Shown here: in pieces, positions 26,991 through 35,342 of the stretch
Position numbering within the stretch: position 1 is the stretch's first letter
Layout of the letters: each line of letters starts with the position of its first letter
Origin: Bradyrhizobium sp. Y36
Lineage (GTDB): Bacteria; Pseudomonadota; Alphaproteobacteria; Rhizobiales; Xanthobacteraceae
Length of the DNA: 64,000 nt
Reading direction: 5' to 3'
Assembly: GCF_002531575.1 (NCBI RefSeq)
Contig: NZ_NWTI01000017.1
Coordinates: 122,175-186,174, forward strand
Program-made: the position numbers and the translations under genes
Notes under the pieces: model-generated
Told to the model about the DNA's origin: nothing
The model's input: the letters and a program-made list of their open reading frames with translations, nothing else
The model's database searches: none

Positions 26991-27293
26991 GTGCTGGATT
27001 TTGACGAGCTGCGTGAACTCGCAGCCGATGTGCGTGTTTTTGTCGAGCTCGCCGAAGACAAGGCCGAAGCGCTCAGGGCGGTCATTGCCGCCTATGACGT
27101 GGTGCTGGCGATCTTCCCCAGTGACGAGGGCATGGGCCTCCATGTCATCAAGGGCAAACAGATCCTGGACACGATTGCAAACTCCAGGACGCATGCGGTC
27201 TACAGCCATACGGCCATCGCCGTCCCCGACCTGCAACATGCGCAAGCGCTCAAGCTGCTGACCGCGCCGGTCGAGCAACGCATCGCGGCGTAG
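26991..27293 (+). CDS. Hypothetical protein
   Basis: The coding-like part reads VLDFDELRELAADVRVFVELAEDKAEALRAVIAAYDVVLAIFPSDEG, about 100 aa, alpha/beta and soluble. I took GTG 26991 as start; the frame is open seven codons further from a TTG at 26970. No ribosome site is clear. Function unknown. Confidence 0.5.
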   Translation: MLDFDELRELAADVRVFVELAEDKAEALRAVIAAYDVVLAIFPSDEGMGLHVIKGKQILDTIANSRTHAVYSHTAIAVPDLQHAQALKLLTAPVEQRIAA

Positions 27294-27351
27294 CCGCAGG
27301 CGGCCGAGGTGTCGGCCTCGGCTGTCTCCCGCTTGACTGCCGGGTGTCTGC

Positions 27352-27729
27352 TCAGCGGAGCCGGTTGACGATCTGCAGCGGGATCCACGATCCCGCCACC
27401 ATCAGGACCGCGATCACGGCGACCACGACGTATTTCAGCGGCTGCTGCGAGGAAGCGAGCGAACCTTCGAGGTGGAGGTACGGCAGGATCGTCTCCATGC
27501 CCATTCCGACCAGGGCAACCGTTGTCAGGCCGCCAACGATTGACGCAAAGACATTGACGATCCGTCCGAGCGCCCCGCGCCTATTCGACCACGCCTCGTA
27601 GATCGCAACCGCCAGCGTCACGACGACGAAGACCAGCATGAAGCTCATCGAGCCGCCGACACTCGACGTCGGTCCGAGGACCTCGAGCAGCAGCATGGCC
27701 GCCACGGCAAGCAGTGTGATCGTCTTCAC
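27352..27729 (-). CDS. Small polytopic membrane protein
   Basis: The 125-aa protein has about four hydrophobic segments (TLLAVAAMLLLEVLG; MSFMLVFVVVTLAVAIY; IVGGLTTVALVGMG; YVVVAVIAVLMVAGSWI). It starts 10 bp after the tiny membrane gene upstream, probably as one transcript. Function unknown. Confidence 0.75.
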   Translation of the reverse strand: MKTITLLAVAAMLLLEVLGPTSSVGGSMSFMLVFVVVTLAVAIYEAWSNRRGALGRIVNVFASIVGGLTTVALVGMGMETILPYLHLEGSLASSQQPLKYVVVAVIAVLMVAGSWIPLQIVNRLR

Positions 27730-27739
27730 GGCGCGTCCC

Positions 27740-27907
27740 TCATCCGTGCCCCAGCAGCAACACCGCAGAGCCGATCACGATGCAGCCAAGGCCGAGGACG
27801 GCCGTCGCGATCTCGACGGCGTTCTCCAGGCCGAAGAACCTGACCACGGCGCTCCATGCGGCCGACAGCAGAATGTCCACGATCGCGCTGAGCAGGGCTT
27901 GAAGCAT
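27740..27907 (-). CDS. Very small membrane protein
   Basis: A 55-aa protein (MLQALLSAIVDILLSAAWSA..., then AVEIATAVLGLGCIVIGSAVLLLGHG) with two hydrophobic segments. It precedes the 125-aa membrane protein with a 10-bp gap on the same strand, which supports a two-gene operon. Confidence 0.6.
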   Translation of the reverse strand: MLQALLSAIVDILLSAAWSAVVRFFGLENAVEIATAVLGLGCIVIGSAVLLLGHG

Positions 27908-28019
27908 GAGAATTGGTCGTGCCGGCGGAGTTGGGGTTCAACCGCGCCCCTCGCAGATGACAGGACTGGTTACTCCCCTCGGACCGCGATATCGAGGACG
28001 GCCGTGGCGTAAAGATCCA

Positions 28020-28154
28020 TCATGACGTCCTCAGCACGATCGTGCCGACACAACCGCCCACCGCCAGGAGAACGAAGAGCGGAGCCCTGAGATATCCGCC
28101 GCGCACAGCCTGAAGGCTGGCGAGACCAAGCAAGGCGATCGCGGCATATCGCAT
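28020..28154 (-). CDS. Very small membrane protein
   Basis: A 44-aa frame (MRYAAIALLGLASLQAVRGG, then LRAPLFVLLAVGGCVGTIVL) with two hydrophobic stretches. The ribosome site is weak (GAGTGTGTC). It is in the same direction as the other small membrane genes downstream. Confidence 0.42.
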   Translation of the reverse strand: MRYAAIALLGLASLQAVRGGYLRAPLFVLLAVGGCVGTIVLRTS

Positions 28155-28297
28155 GACACACTCGGTTCGCTGGAGCGTGCCGATATCGGCGTGCCGGCGC
28201 CGTGACCGCCATCACGGTCGTCTGAGGCAACGCGCCGCGCCAGCTCGACCACGGCTCGTCCATCGCGACGGTCTAGATCCTCCGCCGTCACCCCACG

Positions 28298-28860
28298 TTA
28301 GGCTGTGACGAGGTCAGCTATGATCAGGGCCAAATCGGTTTCATCCCCGTCGAAACTCGCAATCATGGCATCAGGGTTGAGCCTTTCCAGATCGAGCGGA
28401 TGGCCGGCATGCTCAGCCAACATCGCAAAGAACGACAGTTGAGACCGCCCGTTTCCTTCACGGAACGCGTGGATGGCATTCAATTCAGAAAGGAAATGCG
28501 CACTCTTCGCTGCGAATTCTGTTACGGGAAGGCCTTCGAAGAACCGGTTGGACTTCAGTTCTTCAAAAAGCTTGGTCGCCTGGGCTCCGATATGTTCAGG
28601 GAAGCAAAATGGGCTACCTTGCTTGGAGATGCGAACCGTTCACGGTGTCCCTGCCCGTTCGTAGACGTTCTGGAAAAGATGATGATGAACCGCGCAGTAG
28701 TGAGCGAAACCAACGCTCCTTCGGGCAACGGCTCGGTCGATCGAGCGCTTGTAATTTCGGCTTCGAAATCGTCAAGCTGCCCCTGGTCCCTCAGGTCGAG
28801 CTTGTTAACGAGAACATTGGAATTTTCGTAGGTGTAGGGATCGTCAACCGCATCGTACAT
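28298..28860 (-). pseudogene. Fic/DOC-family toxin gene, broken by frameshift and stop
   Basis: The N-terminal part reads MYDAVDDPYTYENSNVLVNKLDLRDQGQLDDFE...STEPLPEG in one frame. It then shifts near 28705-28720 into a second frame reading FAHYCAVHHHLFQNVYERAGTP. That frame hits TGA at 28640-28642 and continues TVRISKQGSPFCFPEHIGAQATKLFEEL... to the Fic core HAFREGNGRSQL and the end. Intact Fic proteins have VYEWAGKIRTVRIS here, so both the stop (CGA to TGA) and a W-to-R change are decay. The Fic core would AMPylate targets if intact. It starts 10 bp after a possible antitoxin gene. Confidence 0.85.
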
Positions 28861-28870
28861 GCGATTGCGC

Positions 28871-29071
28871 TTAGCTCTTGCGGTAGCTGCGCAAGATTGT
28901 GCGGCGATACTCTTCTGCGGAGAGGCCCTTGGCGGTGGCTTCGGCGGCCCTTTTCGTCATCGCCGGCTTCAGCCGAATGCCTTCGACCGCGCTGATCTTC
29001 GCAAAGCCGGCGCGACCAACCACGAAGCCACCCTTGCCGGTCCTTCCGGCCTGTTGCTTTTCCTTTGGCAT
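28871..29071 (-). CDS. Possible antitoxin partner of the broken Fic gene
   Basis: The 66-aa basic protein (FAKISAVEGIRLKPAMTKRAAEATAKGLSAEEYRRTILRSYRKS) sits 10 bp upstream of the Fic pseudogene on the same strand, the usual order for antitoxin then toxin. I do not see the canonical inhibitory S/TxxxE/DG motif with certainty, so the antitoxin role is inferred from position. Confidence 0.58.
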   Translation of the reverse strand: MPKEKQQAGRTGKGGFVVGRAGFAKISAVEGIRLKPAMTKRAAEATAKGLSAEEYRRTILRSYRKS

Positions 29072-29091
29072 TATTCGAATCTACCACGTTC

Positions 29092-29501
29092 TTATCGCTT
29101 TGCCACGCCGTCCTGCCCCAATTTCGTACCCGGGATTCCCAGACTCCAGGCGTTGCTAGCCGTCTCCATAGTGGCCTGCTGGCTCTCGCCTTCGCTCCAA
29201 CCTTCAGGGACAGCGTCAATTGAGTGCACTGGCACGGCATTTTTTCTGATGTCAATCTTCCACCAGGCAGCCTCGAGCACGTAGGGTCGAGCGAAGCGAA
29301 ACCCATCGAGCCTTGTTGCGAGACGAAACATGACGGGTTTCGCAAGTGCTCTCCTGATCCTATCAGCTGGAAAAATTGCGGCGTCCTTCTGTAACCGACG
29401 TCTGCAAGCGGCGTAGCATTCCGCCCTCCTATTTGATCGACTTCATCGGCAAGGGCAAAGATGAAAGCCTGCGCCGCTGGACTGCACCTTTCGAATAACA
29501 C
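29092..29501 (-). pseudogene. Possible frameshifted hypothetical gene
   Basis: Two adjoining frames look coding. The first, from about 29501, reads LFERCSPAAQAFIFALADEVDQIGG...ADVGYR. It appears to continue in another frame with DAAIFPADRIRRALAKPVMFRLATRLDGFRFARPYVLEAAWWKIDI. Joining them at about 29385 gives one coherent protein of about 130 aa. I do not recognise the family. It may be a decayed gene or two chance frames. Confidence 0.35.
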
Positions 29502-29592
29502 AAGATAGTTCAGGTCAGTGCAGCAGATCGGACGGCGGCCAGCGTGAGTTAAGTGCGCCGCAATAAAAACCAGAAAGCGGCAGGGAGGAACG

Positions 29593-31212
29593 ATGCAGCG
29601 AAACAGAAACGTGGCGCTTGATCATGCGATGGCTGGCCTGGGTCTGGTCGCGGCCATCATGGTCATGGCGATCGCGCCGGCGAGCGCCGACGATTCAGCC
29701 AACATACCGCCCGCGCTCAAATGCGCTGACCTGACCGGCTGGAAGATGCCGGGATCGACGGCAACAGTCACCAAGGCCGAAATGGTGCCGGAGGCAGCGC
29801 CGGGGACCGTGCAGCCGGCGCCGCCAGCACCGGCCACCGTCTCTGTGGCGCTGCCGCCGAACTGCCGCGCGGATGGCGTGATCGATCAGCGCGTGGGCGT
29901 CGAGGGCAAGTCCTATGCGATCGGCTTTGCCGTTGCCCTGCCCGATCGCTGGAATGGACGATTTCTGTTTCAGGGCGGCGGCGGCTTGAACGGCTCGATC
30001 CGGCCGCCGCTGGGTTACCAGGCGGCCGGCGAGGTGCCGGCGCTGGCGCGCGGCTTTGCCGTTGTTACGACCGATAGCGGTCATCAGGGCGCGGTGTTCG
30101 ATGCCTCGTTCCTGAAGGACCAGGAAGCCGCGCTCAACTTCGCCAATGCATCCGTCGGCAAGGTGACGATGGCCGCCAAGGCGATCGTCGCGCACTACTA
30201 TGGCCAGCCGGCCAAGCGTTCCTATTTCACGGGGTGCTCGACCGGGGGCCGCGAAGGCATGCTGGCGTCGGCGCGCTATCCCGAACAATTCGACGGCATC
30301 GTCGCCGGCGCGCCTGCGATGCGCACCGGCAATTCCAACATCGGTCTCGCCTGGGCCAACGCGGCCTTCAGCCAGATCGCGCCGAAAGATCCGTCCGGCA
30401 AGCCGGAGCCCGCCAAAACTTTTTCTGCTGACGAGCGCAAGCTGATCACGAACGCGATCCTCGATGCCTGCGACGCCAAGGACGGCGTCAAGGATGGCCT
30501 GATCTTCGACGGCAAGGCCTGTCAATTCGATCCCGCGGTCCTCACTTGCAACGGCGACAAGACCGATTCCTGCCTGGCGCCGCCGCAGGTCGACGCCCTC
30601 AGGAAAGCTTTTGCCGGACCGAAGAATTCACGCGGCACGCAGGTCTACCCGCCGTTCCCGTGGGACAGCGGCGTAGCCGCCGAAGGCGTTGCCATTCCAG
30701 GCATCCTGACAACAGGCGCGCGCAGTCCGGTCGGACCGCCGGTCTGGGAAAGCATCGACGTCGATCAGCTCGAAGACCGGGTCAACGCGAGCGGGATGGA
30801 TCGCCTCACCAACACCGCCTACTGGACCAACCTGTCGAGCTTCTTCGGCCATGGCGGCAAGCTGCTGTTTTACCACGGCGTCAGCGATCCCTGGTTCTCG
30901 GCGCACGACACGGTGAATTACTACGAGCGCATGGCGGCGGATTCCGGCGGCATTGAATTGGTGCGGGAGAAATCGAGCCGGGCCTTCCTGGTCCCCGGCA
31001 TGGGTCACTGCTCGAGCGGCGCAACGCTCGATCGTTTCGATCTCCTCAGTGCGGTGGTGAACTGGGTGGAAGACGGCAAGGCACCCGATGCGGTGGTCGC
31101 GACGGGACCAGCCTTTCCCGGCCGTACTCGGCCACTGTGCGCCTATCCGCAACATGCGCAGTACAAGGGCCAAGGCGATCCGGAGAGCGCGGCGAGTTTT
31201 GAGTGCAAGTAG
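29593..31212 (+). CDS. Tannase/feruloyl esterase family hydrolase, exported
   Basis: The 539-aa protein has a signal peptide (LGLVAAIMVMAIAPASA) and the tannase-family C-S-x-G-G motif at residues 215-219 (FTGCSTGGREGM), with Ser216 as nucleophile. Later blocks include FDGIVAGAPAM, CDAKDGVKDGLIFD and the C-terminal HYHGVSDPW-like region (LLFYHGVSDPWFSAHDTVNYYERM) and PGMGHCSSG with the catalytic His and paired Cys. It would hydrolyse ester bonds of plant phenolics such as tannins or feruloyl esters in the periplasm. GGGAGGAACG precedes the ATG. It is monocistronic. Confidence 0.9.
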   Translation: MQRNRNVALDHAMAGLGLVAAIMVMAIAPASADDSANIPPALKCADLTGWKMPGSTATVTKAEMVPEAAPGTVQPAPPAPATVSVALPPNCRADGVIDQRVGVEGKSYAIGFAVALPDRWNGRFLFQGGGGLNGSIRPPLGYQAAGEVPALARGFAVVTTDSGHQGAVFDASFLKDQEAALNFANASVGKVTMAAKAIVAHYYGQPAKRSYFTGCSTGGREGMLASARYPEQFDGIVAGAPAMRTGNSNIGLAWANAAFSQIAPKDPSGKPEPAKTFSADERKLITNAILDACDAKDGVKDGLIFDGKACQFDPAVLTCNGDKTDSCLAPPQVDALRKAFAGPKNSRGTQVYPPFPWDSGVAAEGVAIPGILTTGARSPVGPPVWESIDVDQLEDRVNASGMDRLTNTAYWTNLSSFFGHGGKLLFYHGVSDPWFSAHDTVNYYERMAADSGGIELVREKSSRAFLVPGMGHCSSGATLDRFDLLSAVVNWVEDGKAPDAVVATGPAFPGRTRPLCAYPQHAQYKGQGDPESAASFECK

Positions 31213-31318
31213 GGGAAATAAATTACGGTGGCAGTGCACTCGACGACTCGTGCCGCCTGGAGAGAAGTGCACTGTCACCGCAATTCCTGAAGATGCCGGA
31301 TTAAGAGGCTGCACTTCC

Positions 31319-31981
31319 ATGAAGAAGCATCGCGTCAAACGGAAACACATCGCGTTGGCACAAAGAAATTATCAATCATCAGAATCCAAACAGGATCAGT
31401 CGCAACGTGCTCGTTCCATCGCACCTTCTTCGCGGTTGTGGATGGCGTGGAAATGGTTTTGGGCATTTGCAGGTCCAGCAGCAACAGTTTCTCTTGCCGC
31501 AATTCGCCTTCTGCCATCTGTGGAGATCGAGTTGGGAACCAATCCGGATCCCGGACAGCCATTGAGGTCGCTTTTTATCATCACCAACCGAGGCTCTATA
31601 CCTGCCCACAATGTGACATTCGCCTGCGCAGCCTGGGGTATGAAAATAACGAATCACGATCCTTCTATTCACATGAGCCCAGTCTCCTCTCTGGGGCGAA
31701 ATGAACAGGTATCGAGAGGGTGTCAGTTCCAAATCCTGGGTTTGACCGGTTCTGGATCAGCTGTACTTACTATGGATGTGAGATACCATTTGCCGATAAT
31801 TGGACTTCAGTTGGCGCAGCAAAAATCCTACTCGGTTCTTTCCGTGGATGGAAAGTACGTGGTTACGCCGGATGCTGGTGACCTGCCAAACGAACTAAAG
31901 GAGATTCTTGAGCTTCAAAAGCACGCGCACGAAGCCACACCCACCCGAAGCCTGTTCAAAGTCGCTACACATGAGATGTAG
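31319..31981 (+). CDS. Membrane-anchored hypothetical protein
   Basis: The 220-aa protein has a basic N-terminus, one membrane helix at about residues 43-60 (WKWFWAFAGPAATVSLAAI), and a beta-rich domain (EIELGTNPDPGQPLRSLFIITNRGSIPAHNVTFACAAWGMKI). Base composition is clearly less GC-rich than the tannase gene before it, suggesting transfer. An inverted-repeat element begins directly after the stop. Function unknown. Confidence 0.62.
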   Translation: MKKHRVKRKHIALAQRNYQSSESKQDQSQRARSIAPSSRLWMAWKWFWAFAGPAATVSLAAIRLLPSVEIELGTNPDPGQPLRSLFIITNRGSIPAHNVTFACAAWGMKITNHDPSIHMSPVSSLGRNEQVSRGCQFQILGLTGSGSAVLTMDVRYHLPIIGLQLAQQKSYSVLSVDGKYVVTPDAGDLPNELKEILELQKHAHEATPTRSLFKVATHEM

Positions 31982-31983
31982 CT

Positions 31984-32188
31984 CGTAGGATGGGTTGAGC
32001 CCTTGCGAAACCCATCTCTTCTCGATCGCTCCTCTCCGTAAGCCGACATAACCCCGTCAGCAACGTCATTGCCGGATTGACGGTGAAGAAGCCTCTACCC
32101 GGAGCGAAGTTGCGACGGTCCAGTTGATGGCGCCACGTTCACACGCAACGGCAGCGATGGGTTTCGCATGGGCTCAACCCATCCTACG
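31984..32188. repeat. MITE-like element A
   Basis: The 205-bp element has terminal inverted repeats of about 33 bp. The first 19 bases, CGTAGGATGGGTTGAGCCC, are matched perfectly by GGGCTCAACCCATCCTACG at the other end, and a TGCGAAACCCATC / GATGGGTTTCGCA extension continues. No transposase is inside. It follows the stop of the previous gene by 2 bp. Confidence 0.85.
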
Positions 32189-32225
32189 CGCTGTCGCGGC
32201 GTGGCGTTGGCTCGCAACGACAGCG

Positions 32226-32257
32226 ATGGGAATCGCAAGAGTTCACCCCATCTTATG
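32226..32257. repeat. Partial MITE end, copy C
   Basis: GATGGGAATCGCAAGAGTTC followed by ACCCCATCTTATG resembles the right end of elements A and B with several mismatches. A left end is missing, so this looks like a degraded half-element. Confidence 0.6.
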
Positions 32258-32319
32258 GGCTGGACAGCAGCTTTCAGCAAAACCATTATTCCGTCATTGA
32301 TCACATCAGGAATTGAAAA

Positions 32320-32533
32320 ATGATTATGCGAACCATACTCACGACTGGCTTTGTTCTCCTCCCTGAACATCGCCAACGCTCAAGGGACGCCAGAGTGCTA
32401 CGCCACCTTCCCCGGCGCCCAAGGCAAGAAATGCTGCAACGCATCTTTTGCAAAAAATGCCAGAGGTACGTTGCCGCCAGACCAGCGGATGGCTGGCCTA
32501 AGCGCATGTATGTCGAAGGCAACGAAGAAATGA
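32320..32533 (+). pseudogene. Small secreted Cys-containing protein gene, frameshifted
   Basis: One frame opens MIMRTILTTGFVLL, a typical signal-peptide start. The rest of the protein, SLNIANAQGTPECYATFPGAQGKKCCNASFAKNARGTLPPDQRMAGLSACMSK, lies in the next frame and holds the signal-peptidase-like ANA end and four Cys. A 1- or 2-base slip near 32345-32360 separates them. The coherent reading across the slip supports a recently broken gene of a small exported family. Confidence 0.6.
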
Positions 32534-32541
32534 ACCGGGGT

Positions 32542-32689
32542 CGTAGGATGGATTGAGCCTTCGCGAAATCCATCTCTTCTCGATCGCCGCTCTCCGTAAA
32601 CCCGGCGTGACGCGTCAGTAATGTCAGCTTCCGCACCGCCAGCACGCAACAAGAGCGATGAGTTTCGCAAGAGCTCCATCCATCCTACG
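32542..32689. repeat. MITE-like element B
   Basis: The 148-bp element starts CGTAGGATGGATTGAGCC and ends with the inverted form CATCCATCCTACG. Its interior (CCATCTCTTCTCGATCG, then CTCTCCGTAA) matches element A in order and orientation. It is a shorter, diverged copy in the same orientation. Confidence 0.82.
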
Positions 32690-32730
32690 GGCTAACGACA
32701 TCCAAGGCCCCCCAGCTCGCGGAGTGCGCG

Positions 32731-33639
32731 ATGAAGCTTTTAGATGACATTGTTGAGCTAGCTGCAGACAACAAGGAACCCATCGGCAACCTTCTCCGAA
32801 AATGCCTGGTTCTTGAACGGCAGCTCAAGAACGAGAAGTTTCGCGCGTGGCTCGACCTTGAATTAGATGGCTATGGTTCGGGAAATGAAGACCTCCCCAG
32901 CTATCGAGTATTCAGTTGCATTAACAAGGGTGATTTCCACGGCATCACCGTCAGGATGACCGGTCAGCCGATTTCGCTCCACGTGATGACAGAACGGGAC
33001 CGCAAGCTGTTAGAGAAAGTATACCTTCATCAACCTGCCGCCTCGTACGAAGCGCGCCCCGGACAAGACAGCGATGCCGCGTTGCCGTGGAATCCCTATT
33101 TGGTCGCCAAATACCAAACTAAGATCTATCAGGACGGCGAGCCCGCGCTGATGCGCGCGTGGCAGGAGATACCGGGTTCGGTCCTGATCGCCTTGCTGGA
33201 GCAAGTTCGAAATCGCGTTTTGAGATTTGCACTCGACCTTAAAGAGAGCTTGCCGGAGGAGGCGGCCAGCGTGGCAATTGTCCCGGCAGAGCAAGTAGAC
33301 AAGTCGGTTGTCAATCATATCTACGGCGGCAACATCATCATTGCGTCTCAGGCCCTAAACACGGTTCAAGTCGTTCATCAGAACGTCGCACTTGGCGACG
33401 ACATATCCCTCAACAGTGCTCTCGAAGAACTGGGTATCACATCAGAAGGTCTGTCAGAACTTCAAAAGGCGCTATCTCACGACAAGGTAGAGCAAACCAA
33501 GACACTCGGGGACAAAACCAAGGAATGGCTCGTTGACATAACCAAGTATGCAGGCAAGGAGGGCTTAAAGGTCGGGTTCGAGCTAGCTAAGCAAACCGCA
33601 ATCAAGTGGATCAGTCAACGCTATGGCATCCACTTCTAG
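32731..33639 (+). CDS. AbiTii-domain protein
   Basis: The 302-aa protein opens with the AbiTii pattern: LLDDIVELAADNKEPIGNLLRKCLVLERQLKNEKFRAWLDLELDGYGSGNEDLPSYR. AbiTii domains are linked to abortive-infection and toxin-like phage defence. The middle (residues about 90-200) includes WNPYLVAKYQTKI and a region predicted helical, and the C-terminus is charged and helical. It is followed with overlap of the open frame by a possible nuclease gene, suggesting a pair. It lies in the repeat-rich accessory zone. Confidence 0.72.
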   Translation: MKLLDDIVELAADNKEPIGNLLRKCLVLERQLKNEKFRAWLDLELDGYGSGNEDLPSYRVFSCINKGDFHGITVRMTGQPISLHVMTERDRKLLEKVYLHQPAASYEARPGQDSDAALPWNPYLVAKYQTKIYQDGEPALMRAWQEIPGSVLIALLEQVRNRVLRFALDLKESLPEEAASVAIVPAEQVDKSVVNHIYGGNIIIASQALNTVQVVHQNVALGDDISLNSALEELGITSEGLSELQKALSHDKVEQTKTLGDKTKEWLVDITKYAGKEGLKVGFELAKQTAIKWISQRYGIHF

Positions 33640-33713
33640 CTAAGGAATCCCATATTGTTTCGGTGAGAGATTTGTTTGCCATCGCAGGTTACGTAAGACC
33701 CCCGAGAAATTCC

Positions 33714-34379
33714 ATGGCTCGCCGCCTGAGTGAGAACCGGCCTATGCCACCCGATCCTCTAGAGAGAATGTTCGGAGATCTCGAAGAGCGCATCAATGGC
33801 ATCGCGGCCATGATCGCGGCGGATCACTACAACGTGGCACAAGAACCTGCTTTTACGTCGCGCCTTGCGCAGGAGATCGAGAGCGAACTGCGCCGCCACC
33901 CGATCAACAAGGCTGGACTTCGGCTCGAAGTAGCCACTCAAGATCTAGGCGATCGCGGTCCGGGTGCCTTGGAGAAGCGTGTCGGCGCAGACCTCTACAT
34001 CTCCCTCGCACGCCGCGACCGCAGACCGCCCGTAAGCAAGGGAATGCTGATGCAAGCGAAGTGGGACATTACGGCGAATGACCGAAAGCTCGGTAGCCAG
34101 ATGCAGGAAATGATGGCCAGATCGGAGGACGCCTACGTCTGGTTCTACGGCCCGACAGAGATTCAATGCGCCAAAGCTAGCGACTTAATGCAGAACCACG
34201 TACCGTTCCGTTCCCTTACGGTTGGCGAGATGATTGTGAACGGATTGCGCTGCTCCGCGGGCGACGTAGGGATAGGACGTGACTTAACGCTTTCTCGCGC
34301 CGATGGGATGAGAGCTCAACTCGCTGCTCTCCGGACCCCACAGGGCCTGTCCTTTGCAGTCGTTAGGAACACAAAGTAG
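33714..34379 (+). CDS. Possible PD-(D/E)XK nuclease, partner of AbiTii gene
   Basis: The 221-aa protein includes RLAQEIESELRRHPINKAGLRLEV, then GADLYISLARRDRRPPVSKGMLMQAKW. An upstream Glu, the Asp of GAD, and the QAK motif match the layout E-x(n)-D-x(n)-Q-x-K of PD-(D/E)XK nucleases. The frame is open upstream to 33606, inside the AbiTii gene, and starts at GTG 33660 or ATG 33744 are also possible. Coupling with the AbiTii gene is likely. The nuclease role is inferred only from this motif. Confidence 0.55.
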   Translation: MARRLSENRPMPPDPLERMFGDLEERINGIAAMIAADHYNVAQEPAFTSRLAQEIESELRRHPINKAGLRLEVATQDLGDRGPGALEKRVGADLYISLARRDRRPPVSKGMLMQAKWDITANDRKLGSQMQEMMARSEDAYVWFYGPTEIQCAKASDLMQNHVPFRSLTVGEMIVNGLRCSAGDVGIGRDLTLSRADGMRAQLAALRTPQGLSFAVVRNTK

Positions 34380-34598
34380 CGCGAGATCGCGGGGGTCGGC
34401 GTGCTCTTTGATTAAAGGGCAATCGATCTGCATCGAGGGCTCCCGGGGTCATTAAGCGCTCACGCAATCGAGAACATAAAGTGCGCGGAGCAGCGCGTGA
34501 AGATAGCGCAGCCCCTGCCCCTCCTCCCCGTTTCCTGCTATCTCTCCCCCCCGTCCCGGCCCACGACAAAACCCCACCCGTTCAAGGGAGCCCCACCC

Positions 34599-35051
34599 AT
34601 GCGATACCTCCACACCATGCTGCGCGTGCGCAATCTCGATGTCGCGCTGAAATTCTATGTCGATGCTTTTGGCTTGAAGGAGGTGCGGCGGATCGAGAAC
34701 GACAAGGGGCGATTCACGCTGGTGTTCCTGTGCTCGGCGGACGATCTCGAGGCGCTGAAGAAGCAGCCGCAGACGCGCGGCGCGCCGCTGGTCGAGCTCA
34801 CCTGGAATTGGGATGAAGAGAAGTATGGCGAGGATCGCTTCTTCGGCCATCTCGCCTATGAGGTCGACGACATCTACGCCACCTGCGAGAAGCTGCAGAA
34901 GGCCGGCGTCACCATCAACCGACCACCGCGCGACGGCAACATGGCGTTCGTCCGCTCGCCGGACCTGCACTCGATCGAGCTCTTGCAGAAAGGTGACCCG
35001 AAGCCGCCGCAGGAGCCGTGGTTGTCGATGCCCAACACCGGCCACTGGTAG
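34599..35051 (+). CDS. gloA: Glyoxalase I-like VOC protein
   Basis: The 150-aa protein reads MLRVRNLDVALKFYVDAFGLKEVRR at the start, VELTWNWDEEKY in the middle and GHLAYEVDDIYATCEKLQKAGVTINRPPRDGNMAFVRSPDLHSIELL near the end, the canonical lactoylglutathione lyase pattern with metal ligands His, Glu, His and Glu. It converts the methylglyoxal-glutathione hemithioacetal to S-lactoylglutathione. AAGGGAGCC lies before the ATG; an upstream frame exists without a good start. Confidence 0.9.
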   Translation: MRYLHTMLRVRNLDVALKFYVDAFGLKEVRRIENDKGRFTLVFLCSADDLEALKKQPQTRGAPLVELTWNWDEEKYGEDRFFGHLAYEVDDIYATCEKLQKAGVTINRPPRDGNMAFVRSPDLHSIELLQKGDPKPPQEPWLSMPNTGHW

Positions 35052-35120
35052 GCCCCGCCTCTGGAACAAGCCTTCGCCACCCGCGTTCACTCCTGGACAA
35101 TGCGATTGGAGGAGGAAACC

Positions 35121-35201
35121 ATGGGACGCGGAATTCTGCTGTGGCTGCTGGGCGTGCCGATCCCGGTGATCATTCTGTTGTGGCTGTTCTTCGGCCGCTG
35201 A
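35121..35201 (+). CDS. 26-aa membrane peptide
   Basis: ATG 35121 has GGAGGAGGAAACC just upstream, an excellent ribosome site. The product MGRGILLWLLGVPIPVIILL ends WLFFGR and is one hydrophobic helix with Pro-x-Pro. It is followed by a rho-independent terminator 24 bp after the stop, so a real short gene is likely. Confidence 0.72.
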   Translation: MGRGILLWLLGVPIPVIILLWLFFGR

Positions 35202-35225
35202 GCGACAGACTCGACGTTGCAATGA

Positions 35226-35252
35226 AAGCTCCGCCCCCGGGCGGAGCTTTTT
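35226..35252 (+). terminator. Rho-independent terminator
   Basis: AAGCTCCGC-CCCCGG-GCGGAGCTTTTT ends the transcript of gloA and the 26-aa peptide gene. Confidence 0.92.
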
Positions 35253-35342
35253 GCATGAGGGGCGCGCGACAATCGCGCATCGCTCCGACGTGCGAATTCC
35301 GCTATCACCCGCGGCAAGCGCCAAGGCCGCGGGAGACACTTC

